In this document: piece by piece, positions 46,481 to 53,470 of the stretch
Numbering within the stretch: the first letter of the stretch is position 1
How the letters are laid out: every line of letters starts with the position of its first letter
Virus record (IMG/VR): IMGVR_UViG_3300010397_000041
Span: 1 to 64,000 of that record
DNA: 64,000 nt
Strand: one strand, 5' to 3'
From: a virus
Program-made: the position numbers and the translations under genes
Notes under the pieces: model-generated
What the model saw: only the letters and a program-made list of their open reading frames with translations
Databases searched by the model: none
What the model was told of the DNA's origin: nothing

Positions 46481-48466
46481 CTATGCGGCGGCGGGCGGGT
46501 CCAGCGCGTCGAGCTGCCGCTGAATCTCGGCCCGCATCGCCGGGTCGGCGCCGGGGGCGTCACGCATCGCGCGCAGCACGCCCTTCTTCACGTCCGCCTC
46601 CGCTGTCTTTGCGAGCTCGGCGGGCGACACCGGAGGCTGCACTCGCGTCCTGGCAGGGCCGCCCGGCCTCGGCGTCTCGTGCAGCGTGGCCTTCACCTCT
46701 GCCAGCCCCTGCGCGAGGGGCTCCATGGCCTTCGTGATGGCGTCGCCGAACTGCGCCGCGAGGTCGGCACTCACCCGTGCGGTGATCGCCTTCGTCAGCG
46801 TATCGGTGTCGGTGGTGCTGGCCGCCTTCGCCATGTCAGGCTCGGCGGGGGTCTCGGTGCCGGCCTCGCCGGCGTGGGTCGCGGCCGCGGCCGCGGCCGC
46901 CTTCTTCAGGCGCTTCCGCATCTTCTTCGCGGCCTTTTCGGCGGCAGCCTTCATCAGGTCGGGGGTGCCGGCCTTCTCGGCGCCGTCCTCGGTCGGCTCG
47001 GACAGCGCGCCGGCGTCAGGCTCGGTCATGTGCTTGATCTCCATGGCTTCGTTCCTCATGAACCAGGTCACGAGCTCCGCCGCCTGCGCGAGCAGCGCGA
47101 TGTCCGCCACCTCGCCGAGCTCGCCGAGGAACAGGCCCATCGCCTCGGAGCGGATCAGGCACGCCAGGCCCTGGATGACGGCCTTCGCGGCCGCGATGTC
47201 GTCCATCTCGGACGCGGCCGCGGCGTTGTCGGTGAGCTGCAGCCCGCCTTCGTCGCCGTCGTCGGCCTTGACCACGTCGGGCGCCGTAGCCTTCTCCTTC
47301 GGCTTGGTGGAGCCGGGCCAGTCGGCGGGCAGCAGGTCCGTCGCGTCGAGGGCCTTTGCGCGATCGGTGATGTGCTTCTTCGCGGCCGCCGGGTCCTTCG
47401 CACGGCCGAACGCCTGGATCGCGTCGTTGAGCTGGGCCCGGTTCTGGATCGGGAACCCGCCCGACGGCATCGCCTCGCCCGCGGCGGCCGCGTCCTCGCG
47501 CTCGCCGGCGGTGAACTTCCGCTTCTCGAGCTCGGTGGCGACCGCCTTGATCAGCGTGTCGAAGTCGGGCTCGACGGCCTTGCTCGAGGACTTCGCGCTG
47601 CCGGTGTCGTCGGCGTCCTCGCTGTCGGGCTTGCCGTCCCCGTCGTCGTCCTCATCGTCCCGGTTGTGGACACCGTCGCCGTCAGGGTCGGAGCCGCCCT
47701 GGCCGCCGTCCTCCGATTGGAAGGGCTTGGCCTTCCGGCCACCGAACTTGCCGGCCTTCTTCCGCTTCGCCAGCGTCTCCGGATCCGCGGCGTCCGGGTC
47801 GTCAGGGTTGGCGACGACGGAGGGGGCGGTGAGCTGGTCGACCAGGGCGGCGGTCATCGGCAGCACCCGACCATCCGAGGTCTTGAGCAGCATCTGTGGG
47901 CCGGGCGCGACAGGGACCGCATCGACCGCCTTCTCGACCTCGTCGCCTTCGACGAACTCGGGGCTGTCGACGAGGTCGAGCGAGCCGGTCGCCTTGTTCA
48001 GCGCGGCCATGCGAAACAGCGCCGACGGCAGCGAGGGCCGGTCGACGGCGCTGACTTCGATCACGTCGCCCCGGCAAACCTTCCCGTTGGGCGCGTCGGT
48101 GGCCTTGGCAAGGCCGTAGTTCGCGACACCGACCGAGAATCCGGTCAGGATTCCGTGCTCGATCTTCGCTTCGGCGACCGGGTCGACGATCTTCGCCCGC
48201 ATGTGCCACGAGTGGTCGTCGGTCTCCCAGACCTCGACCGCCTTACCAATCGGCCGTTGGGCCGAGTGGCCCTCGCGGACATTCCCACCTGACGGCCCGT
48301 GCATGTACGCCGGGATCGCGGCCTTGAGCCACGTCGGGTCCATGCGCTGGCCGTCGGAGTCCAGGTCCGGGCCGGTGAACTTGCCCTCTACCCAGAGGAT
48401 GCCGGCTTCGTCGCGTTCCTTGCGCAGGAACGGGGTGTAGATGTCCAGACGCTCAGCAACGGGCAT
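46481..48466 (-). CDS. Prohead protease (XkdF-like) fused to scaffold, with TSP3-like acidic repeat
   Basis: 661 aa, ATG after GAGGTGG. Residues 1-150 are XkdF/prohead-protease-like (DIYTPFLRKERDEAGILWVE; H67 in VREGHSAQRPIGK; S111 in GILTGFSVGV). Residues 200-300 are a linker including a thrombospondin-type-3-like calcium motif (DPDGDGVHNRDDEDDDGDGK, 260-279). Residues 300-500 are helical, and the last 130 residues form a coiled scaffold-like part (ITARVSADLAAQFGDAITKA) ending in a Pro-rich and Asp/Ala tail. Family knowledge: the protease self-cleaves and removes scaffold from the prohead. The calcium motif inside this protein is unusual. Confidence 0.75.
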   Translation of the reverse strand: MPVAERLDIYTPFLRKERDEAGILWVEGKFTGPDLDSDGQRMDPTWLKAAIPAYMHGPSGGNVREGHSAQRPIGKAVEVWETDDHSWHMRAKIVDPVAEAKIEHGILTGFSVGVANYGLAKATDAPNGKVCRGDVIEVSAVDRPSLPSALFRMAALNKATGSLDLVDSPEFVEGDEVEKAVDAVPVAPGPQMLLKTSDGRVLPMTAALVDQLTAPSVVANPDDPDAADPETLAKRKKAGKFGGRKAKPFQSEDGGQGGSDPDGDGVHNRDDEDDDGDGKPDSEDADDTGSAKSSSKAVEPDFDTLIKAVATELEKRKFTAGEREDAAAAGEAMPSGGFPIQNRAQLNDAIQAFGRAKDPAAAKKHITDRAKALDATDLLPADWPGSTKPKEKATAPDVVKADDGDEGGLQLTDNAAAASEMDDIAAAKAVIQGLACLIRSEAMGLFLGELGEVADIALLAQAAELVTWFMRNEAMEIKHMTEPDAGALSEPTEDGAEKAGTPDLMKAAAEKAAKKMRKRLKKAAAAAAATHAGEAGTETPAEPDMAKAASTTDTDTLTKAITARVSADLAAQFGDAITKAMEPLAQGLAEVKATLHETPRPGGPARTRVQPPVSPAELAKTAEADVKKGVLRAMRDAPGADPAMRAEIQRQLDALDPPAAA

Positions 48467-48524
48467 GGTGAAACCACCTCGCGGGTGTTAGACCAGCCGC
48501 GCGAGGGGCTGGGAGAATGGAGAG
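48467..48524. promoter_or_regulatory. Divergent gap with inverted repeat
   Basis: The only divergent gap in the structural region. CCTCGCG (48477-48483) pairs with CGCGAGG (48500-48506). GGAGAG directly precedes the plus-strand ATG. Confidence 0.4.
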
Positions 48525-48854
48525 ATGAGCGACGACAGCCCGCAGTACGAGCCACTCGCGGCCGGCGGCGCAGTGAAAGCGACTGCCTACCTGCCCGACT
48601 TCGATCGGTGTGAACTCGCCATCGCCAACCCGCAGATCAGTGACCGGGGTGTGGTCGATGGCGGCCGGCTCGTAGAGGTCTCGCTACCGAAAGACATCGC
48701 GGCGAAGCTGACGCCCGGCCTGCTGCATGGGCTGTCGGTTGGGCAGACCGCTGATCGGGTCATCCCGCATTGGAACCGCACATCGATGCCGATCGACGCG
48801 CCAGCGCTCGGGATGCTGACAGATACCGACGAGCCGGAGACGGATCAGCCGTAG
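48525..48854 (+). CDS. Plus-strand gene inside the minus-strand operon, 109 aa
   Basis: ATG with GGAGAG immediately upstream. Product MSDDSPQYEPLAAGGAVKAT, then CELAIANPQISDRGVVDGGR, LPKDIAAKLTPGLLHGLSVG and acidic end. Better codon GC bias than the antisense frame. It converges on the minus gene at 48845 with overlapping ends. Function unknown; could be a moron-type cargo gene expressed in the lysogen. Confidence 0.55.
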   Translation: MSDDSPQYEPLAAGGAVKATAYLPDFDRCELAIANPQISDRGVVDGGRLVEVSLPKDIAAKLTPGLLHGLSVGQTADRVIPHWNRTSMPIDAPALGMLTDTDEPETDQP

Positions 48855-49111
48855 AGCATCCCGAGTAGCGCCGGATACTCCCCGCCGGTCGGTGCAGGTT
48901 CGGTCTCGGCCGGGCCCAGCGCGCGCTCGACCGCGTCGACGAGCCGGCCGAGCTCCCGCACCCGGCTGAGCGTCGGCCGGTCGGTCAGCGCGGTGGCCGC
49001 GACGGTCAGCAGCGCGTCCGCCAGCGGGACGGCCAGCGGGCTGGGGTCCCGCTGCAGTGCGATGCGGGCCTCGTGGACGCGGGCGCCGAGATCGTCAGGA
49101 TCCGCCCGCAT
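48845..49111 (-). CDS. Hypothetical helical protein, 88 aa
   Basis: ATG at 49111 (overlaps the previous stop by 17 bases). Helical core (DDLGARVHEARIALQRDPSP; TLSRVRELGRLVDAVERALG) and a Pro/Glu linker. Function unknown. Confidence 0.55.
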   Translation of the reverse strand: MRADPDDLGARVHEARIALQRDPSPLAVPLADALLTVAATALTDRPTLSRVRELGRLVDAVERALGPAETEPAPTGGEYPALLGMLYG

Positions 49112-49535
49112 CGGCGCTCTCCTCGGACTCGGGGGCGTCGAGGCGCATCTGCTTGTCGCGCGCTGCGATCTCCCAGCGGGAGAAGGCGGTATAAACGTCG
49201 CGCTCGTCCTTCCACCCGTCCGATGGGAAGACCATCGCCGGAATCGACGGGTCCCTGCAGAGCACAGCGGCATAGACCCGGTGCTGGCCGTCTATGCCGA
49301 CCATAGAGCCGCTTTTCCGGACTCCGACGATCACCCGCTTGGACTGACGGTCGGCCTCGGACAGTTTCATCAGCGCAGCGACCTTGTCAGGGTCGAGTGG
49401 GCGCTGGCTGTGGACCCGGTCGAACATGATCAGCTGAGGGTCCAGGTAGACCGGCGACAGCTCGTCGTCGTCGAGGCCCAGGTCGGCGGCGGTGTACGTC
49501 GTCGGGTGGTTGTGTTCGCCGTCCTGGTCAGCCAT
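49095..49535 (-). CDS. ParB-like domain protein, 146 aa
   Basis: ATG 49535. Residues 25-110 fit the ParB/sulfiredoxin-like fold: VYLDPQLIMFDRVHSQRPLD, VAALMKLSEADRQSKRVIVG, GSMVGIDGQHRVYAAVL, in which GxDGQHR matches the Gly-x-x-Arg/His-arg motif of ParB proteins (CTPase/nuclease-like). Family knowledge: phage ParB-like domain proteins are often found near terminase genes. Role is unknown. Confidence 0.7.
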   Translation of the reverse strand: MADQDGEHNHPTTYTAADLGLDDDELSPVYLDPQLIMFDRVHSQRPLDPDKVAALMKLSEADRQSKRVIVGVRKSGSMVGIDGQHRVYAAVLCRDPSIPAMVFPSDGWKDERDVYTAFSRWEIAARDKQMRLDAPESEESADAGGS

Positions 49536-49908
49536 CGGCGGGCACCGGGTCGCCGAGGAACGTCACCGTGTTGCCGGCCCTGACGGACCGCTGGTCCGCT
49601 TCGGGGATGTCCAGCGGTGGCATGTCCAGCGCAGCGCGCGCCTCGTTGACCGTCATCCGTCCGGTTCCGACCTCGGCCGCGAGTCGGCGGTCCTCGAACT
49701 CGTGCCAGGCACGCCACTGGGCGTCCGACATGGGGACGAGCGAGTAGGCGATCTGGTTCTGATCGTCCGGGTTCGGCAGGGTGACGATCAGGTCGACGGT
49801 GACAGCCGTGCGGTTGGGCCACGCGATAGTGAGAGTCACCTCGCCGGGGGCGACGGCTATCCCGGTTGGCCGAACCGGCGAGACGCTGATCTCAGGCAGG
49901 TCAGACAC
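49528..49908 (-). CDS. Protein with portal-like wing/clip tail motif, 126 aa
   Basis: GTG 49908, overlapping the upstream stop; ends overlapping the ParB-like gene. The C-terminal 45 residues (VGTGRMTVNEARAALDMPPL then VRAGNTVTFLGD) match the portal's own KGGRRTLNEARDEMGLPPL ... YGRGVLFLDGQ. The N-terminal 70 residues are beta-rich. This suggests a duplicated portal segment or a portal-interacting mimic. Confidence 0.6.
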   Translation of the reverse strand: MSDLPEISVSPVRPTGIAVAPGEVTLTIAWPNRTAVTVDLIVTLPNPDDQNQIAYSLVPMSDAQWRAWHEFEDRRLAAEVGTGRMTVNEARAALDMPPLDIPEADQRSVRAGNTVTFLGDPVPADG

Positions 49909-50242
49909 GGGGACCTCCGAAGCCGGGGCCGTTGCGCAGCCTCTGCCGTTGGATCTCTTGCCACAGCCGCTGGCCGTCGATGTGAACCGGTGTGCCGTCG
50001 GGGAGGGAACCGATCGGGGCGCGCCGCTGGATCGCGTCGACCTTGGCGTGCAGCGCGGCGAGGGCCTGCTCGTGGGCGTCGTGGCGAGCGTGCAGCTCGT
50101 CGCGATGCCGGGCGAGGTGTACACGCATCCGCCAGACGGCGAGGGCGCCGGCGGGGGCCGCCCAGATCGCCGAGGCGATCAGGTTCGACCAGATGCCGCC
50201 AGCCGGCCACGCGAAGAACACGTCGAGAAGATGCACAGGCAT
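49901..50242 (-). CDS. Membrane coiled-coil protein, 113 aa
   Basis: ATG 50242 after GTGAGGAG. One hydrophobic segment (about residues 7-30, FFAWPAGGIWSNLIASAIWA) then coiled coil with His-rich heptads (HRDELHARHDAHEQALAALH). C-terminal part has PIGSLPDGTPVHIDGQRLWQ. Function unknown; may be a phage membrane or holin-like protein placed in the head cassette. Confidence 0.55.
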   Translation of the reverse strand: MPVHLLDVFFAWPAGGIWSNLIASAIWAAPAGALAVWRMRVHLARHRDELHARHDAHEQALAALHAKVDAIQRRAPIGSLPDGTPVHIDGQRLWQEIQRQRLRNGPGFGGPRV

Positions 50243-50252
50243 CTCCTCACGG

Positions 50253-50528
50253 TCAGAACCTGGCGCCAGGCGGGGCGTCGCTCTCAAGGTCGAACACGGG
50301 TGGGGATCCGGTCGGGGTCATGCCCTTGCTGGCCAGCCAGAGGAACACGGTCGGCTCGTCGTCGAGGGCGAGCGGAACGCGCGGCCCGGTGGCGGTATAT
50401 CGGACGAGGACGCCGCGGGCAGCTTCACGGCGAGCGCGGATGGTGACGGGCTCCGGCCAGTCGACAGGGCCGCCGTCCCAGCGCAGCGTGCGATGCCGCC
50501 CGTACAACTCCCCCGCCATCTCCCACAT
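50253..50528 (-). CDS. Hypothetical protein, 91 aa
   Basis: ATG 50528. Beta-rich pattern (RHRTLRWDGGPVDWPEPVTI; RGVLVRYTATGPRVPLALDD; EPTVFLWLASKGMTPTG). Adjacent, five bases, to the MuF-metallopeptidase stop; could be an immunity or accessory partner of it. Function unknown. Confidence 0.5.
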   Translation of the reverse strand: MWEMAGELYGRHRTLRWDGGPVDWPEPVTIRARREAARGVLVRYTATGPRVPLALDDEPTVFLWLASKGMTPTGSPPVFDLESDAPPGARF

Positions 50529-50532
50529 GCCT

Positions 50533-52344
50533 TTACAATACCGCCCAAAGGCCGAGAATGAAATACAGATAATCCTCGTCCTGCGCGAGCATCATCGGGT
50601 CATCTGATGATCCGATAAGCATTTCCGAGCCCATCGACGCGACTTCCCAACCGTCCGAGGGCGAGTCGCTGTAAACCCTGCCGATGTAGGGGTCTTTGAA
50701 CTCGTCGGGGCGGGACATTTCGTCCGCGTCGTAGGGTTCAGGTGACAGCGCCCGCATGGACCTTTTACGGCCCAACCGGGTCCACGTTCGGACACCATCG
50801 ACGAGGTGGCTGTTCCGGTCGGCCCAGAACACCCATTGGGCGCCGACGATACCTGGCACGGCCCACTCCATCATGTGGGCCAGCTCGTGAACCGCGATCA
50901 CGTCGCTGTCCATCATCGCAACGACGATCTTAGGGGTTTTCCCTTTCGCGCCAGCCGAGAAGTAGGCCCGGCCGCGCTGCTTCATTGCCGCGCGGAGCGG
51001 TGCCTTGTCGGAGGCGCGCCGCACCCAGTCTGACGGAAAATGGCGCAGCATCCGGGAGATCCGTCGCTGTGCCGCTTCGGCCGACGACTCGGTGAAGGCG
51101 ATCTGGCCGCCCATGGGCCGCAGGTCACCGAGGACTTGAAGCCGGACGTCGGCCAGACGGCCGGAGATCTGGTCACGGCGCTGCTCGGCGGCTTGCAGGT
51201 CGTCCAACGCCCGCTCGTATCGCTGGCGCAGGTCGTCGACGTGCGCCTGATCGGGCGTCGCCTCAGCGGCGGCCTGCTCGAGCTGGTCGCCGAGACGTTC
51301 GGCGTCGGCTTCCAGTGCCGCGATCCGCTGGGCCAGCGCTTCCTGTTCGGCGAGCTGCACCGCCAGTCTCTGCCGCGCTTCCTGTTCGATCTGCTTTCCG
51401 ACGTCGCGCAGGACGTTGACCTTCGCGATCGACGCTTGGTCGGGTAGCCCCTGGGTGTCGGCGTCGTACACCGGTTTGCCGTCTTGGAGGATCGTGCCGA
51501 TCCGCTCCGGGTCGCCGATCTCGCTTCGGGCGTTGTTCACAGCGTCCTGGAGCCGCCCTGTCGACCTGTGGGGGGTCGGCGACGCGGCTGGGCGGGGGCT
51601 GTCGACGGCGTCGGGTGGCATGCTGGCATGCCGCGGCGTCGGCTCGTCCGCCAGGCCCGTCTCGTCGTCGGCCGTCTCGTCGTCGGACTCTGCGCCGGCG
51701 TCGTCCTCGGCGATGTCGTCGTCTTCGAGATCGTCGGCGGCGTCCAACTCGCCGCCGGCTTCGCCGTCCAGGCCGAAGTCGGACAGGCTGTAGCCCATCG
51801 AGGTCAGATCCGCCGGGGTCAGGTAATCCGCCGTTACTGCGCACCGGCATTTCGGATGGGTCGGCGGCCAGCCATTAGGTGGTTCATCGTTCACGGGGAT
51901 CGGCCCGGCGTCCTCGTTCTCCTGGCAAAGAGCACACACGCGAAGATCGTTGGAGCTGAGCACCGAGGCGGCGGGGAATCCTGCATCCCGGTAGGACGCG
52001 AGACTGGCCGCCGTCATCGCCCGGGCCATCTCAGTGGTGGCAACCATCTCCGCCCACGCCGGGTCGTCCAAAACTCCTTGCAGCGTGCGGGCAAGCTCGT
52101 CAGACGAAGCGCCGCGGGCAACAGCGTCCGACACAGCGCCTGACAGCTTGTCGAGCCGGTTGTCTTCGATCGAGGCGAGCAGGCTCCCGCGTTGCGCGGC
52201 CCGGTCGGACCAGGAGGCGTCGCGGCCTACGGCCTGGGCGATGAGCTGGTCCTGCTGGCGGGCGAGACGTGCGGCTGGCTCGTGGCCCGGCGTCCAGCTG
52301 TCCCAGTCGATCGAGGACTCGACGATGGGCGCGGCCACGGTCAC
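50533..52344 (-). CDS. MuF-type minor head protein fused to zinc metallopeptidase
   Basis: 603 aa, GTG start. Residues 1-180 are the MuF-like head morphogenesis domain: helical N-terminus, VATTEMARAMTAASLASYRD, VLSSNDLRVCALCQENEDAG, PPTHPKCRCAV. Residues 180-260 are a Glu/Asp-rich linker. Residues 290-400 are coiled coil. The C-terminal 220 residues contain VIAVHELAHMMEW (HELAH 486-490, an HExxH zinc motif) and downstream WEVASMGSEML, whose Glu is a candidate third ligand. MuF-toxin fusions are known in temperate phages: the MuF domain carries an effector inside the virion, to be released at infection. The target protein here is unknown. Confidence 0.8.
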   Translation of the reverse strand: MTVAAPIVESSIDWDSWTPGHEPAARLARQQDQLIAQAVGRDASWSDRAAQRGSLLASIEDNRLDKLSGAVSDAVARGASSDELARTLQGVLDDPAWAEMVATTEMARAMTAASLASYRDAGFPAASVLSSNDLRVCALCQENEDAGPIPVNDEPPNGWPPTHPKCRCAVTADYLTPADLTSMGYSLSDFGLDGEAGGELDAADDLEDDDIAEDDAGAESDDETADDETGLADEPTPRHASMPPDAVDSPRPAASPTPHRSTGRLQDAVNNARSEIGDPERIGTILQDGKPVYDADTQGLPDQASIAKVNVLRDVGKQIEQEARQRLAVQLAEQEALAQRIAALEADAERLGDQLEQAAAEATPDQAHVDDLRQRYERALDDLQAAEQRRDQISGRLADVRLQVLGDLRPMGGQIAFTESSAEAAQRRISRMLRHFPSDWVRRASDKAPLRAAMKQRGRAYFSAGAKGKTPKIVVAMMDSDVIAVHELAHMMEWAVPGIVGAQWVFWADRNSHLVDGVRTWTRLGRKRSMRALSPEPYDADEMSRPDEFKDPYIGRVYSDSPSDGWEVASMGSEMLIGSSDDPMMLAQDEDYLYFILGLWAVL

Positions 52345-52599
52345 CTACCCGGGCAGCAGCTCGCGGGACGACACCCGCACCTCGCCGGTGCTGTGGTCCT
52401 TCTCCAGCCAGACGCCGACCTTGCGGCCCTCAAAGTCGGCCGGAGCATCGTCGTCCTCGACGACCGTCGTTCTGCTGGCATGGCCGCCATCGGCCGGGCC
52501 GTGCCAGCGCGGGCCGGCTTCGATGAAGCGGAAGCCGGCGGGGAGTTGCAGGTCCTGGTCGAGGATCACTTCGGCTACGTCGACGAGGTACCGGGTCAC
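52345..52599 (-). CDS. Hypothetical protein, 84 aa
   Basis: ATG 52599 or GTG; ends at the MuF start. Beta-rich with LVDVAEVILDQDLQLPAGFR and KVGVWLEKDHSTGEVRVSSR. Lies between portal and MuF genes, a position usually filled by small structural proteins. Function unknown. Confidence 0.55.
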   Translation of the reverse strand: MTRYLVDVAEVILDQDLQLPAGFRFIEAGPRWHGPADGGHASRTTVVEDDDAPADFEGRKVGVWLEKDHSTGEVRVSSRELLPG

Positions 52600-52659
52600 A
52601 GGTCACCTCAGTGGTGCGTGCTGGCGCCGGGACCGCCTCAAGGACCGGCGCCAGCACGG

Positions 52660-52926
52660 TCAGTCGGCCGGCGGCGTCCACCCCAGTTGGATCAGCGCTT
52701 CACGGGTCGTATCGGGGAGGACCACCCGGGCCTCGTCGACCTGGACGTCGACCGCGCCGAGCAGGACCAGATCGACCGTCAGCGTGGGCAGCTGCTGCGG
52801 GTCTGGAGCCGCCAGGGTGAAACCGACAGCCGCATCGGCGAGGTCGATGTCGTCGTCGACAACCAGCCGGCCGCCGGGTTTGCCCGGTCCGGGCAGGTGG
52901 ATGCGGGCGCGATGCTGGTTGGCCAC
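52660..52926 (-). CDS. Hypothetical protein, 88 aa
   Basis: Starts MANQHRARIHLPGPGKPGGR. Strand-rich middle (VGFTLAAPDPQQLPTLTVDL; LVLLGAVDVQVDEARVVLPD) and a C-terminal REALIQLGWTPPAD. Function unknown; part of the portal-MuF block. Confidence 0.55.
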   Translation of the reverse strand: MANQHRARIHLPGPGKPGGRLVVDDDIDLADAAVGFTLAAPDPQQLPTLTVDLVLLGAVDVQVDEARVVLPDTTREALIQLGWTPPAD

Positions 52927-52936
52927 GGCCGCCTCC

Positions 52937-53470
52937 TTAGAAGATGCTGCGGCCGCCGCGTGGCGCGCCGGGCGCTTCTCTCATCAGCTGGTCGAGGCCG
53001 CGTCGCTCCCGGTGCCGTTTCCGGTGCTGCCGATCGTCCTGGCCGCCCGGCGTCGCTGCCTTGACCGCCGGTGCCGGCTGGTGGTGCAGCCTCGGCGGAT
53101 CGAGCGGCACAGGCTTCGGCGCGGCTTTGGCCTGCGCTCGCCGCACTGCGTCGTCGGCCGCCAGTTCCCCGGCCGCCCAGCCGGCCCGGTAGCAGTCCCT
53201 CAGAGCCGGGCCCAACGCGCCTTTGCGGGCGTGTTGGTCGAGGATCAGCCGGATCTCGTGCCGCAGGATCTGCGGGTCGGTGGTCGTCCCGCCGGGCCAG
53301 CGGGCCGCGAGGACGCGGGCGACGGCTTCCGGGTCAATAAGTCGGCTGGCAGCCTGGGATACCCGCTCGGCGTAGCGCGGGTTCAGCGCGTCGTGCGCCT
53401 GGAAGCCGATCCACTGCGCCCGCTCCCTGGTCAGGTCGCGGGCTTGCGGCTCGCCCCCCGCCACCACCAC
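52937..53470 (-). CDS. C-terminal part of portal gene in another frame
   Basis: A GTG-started frame (177 aa) overlaps the end of the portal by 137 bases. Removing one G from the G6 run at 53454-53459 joins the portal to this frame (GGGGGEPQARDLTRERAQWI). Its content, helical with YRAGWAAGELAADDAVRRAQ, resembles the C-terminal region I recall in actinophage portals. I think it is the real C-terminus of the portal, split by an assembly error. A separate, coupled gene is the alternative. Confidence 0.55.
   Translation of the reverse strand: MVVAGGEPQARDLTRERAQWIGFQAHDALNPRYAERVSQAASRLIDPEAVARVLAARWPGGTTTDPQILRHEIRLILDQHARKGALGPALRDCYRAGWAAGELAADDAVRRAQAKAAPKPVPLDPPRLHHQPAPAVKAATPGGQDDRQHRKRHRERRGLDQLMREAPGAPRGGRSIF

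Noticed and set aside
46226-48292. 688-codon plus-strand open frame over protease and capsid genes
   Set aside because: Antisense shadow with no ribosome site or recognisable motif.
53334-53470. Programmed -1 frameshift in the portal
   Set aside because: The good frame downstream is +1, not -1, and other homopolymer shifts in the window point to assembly error.
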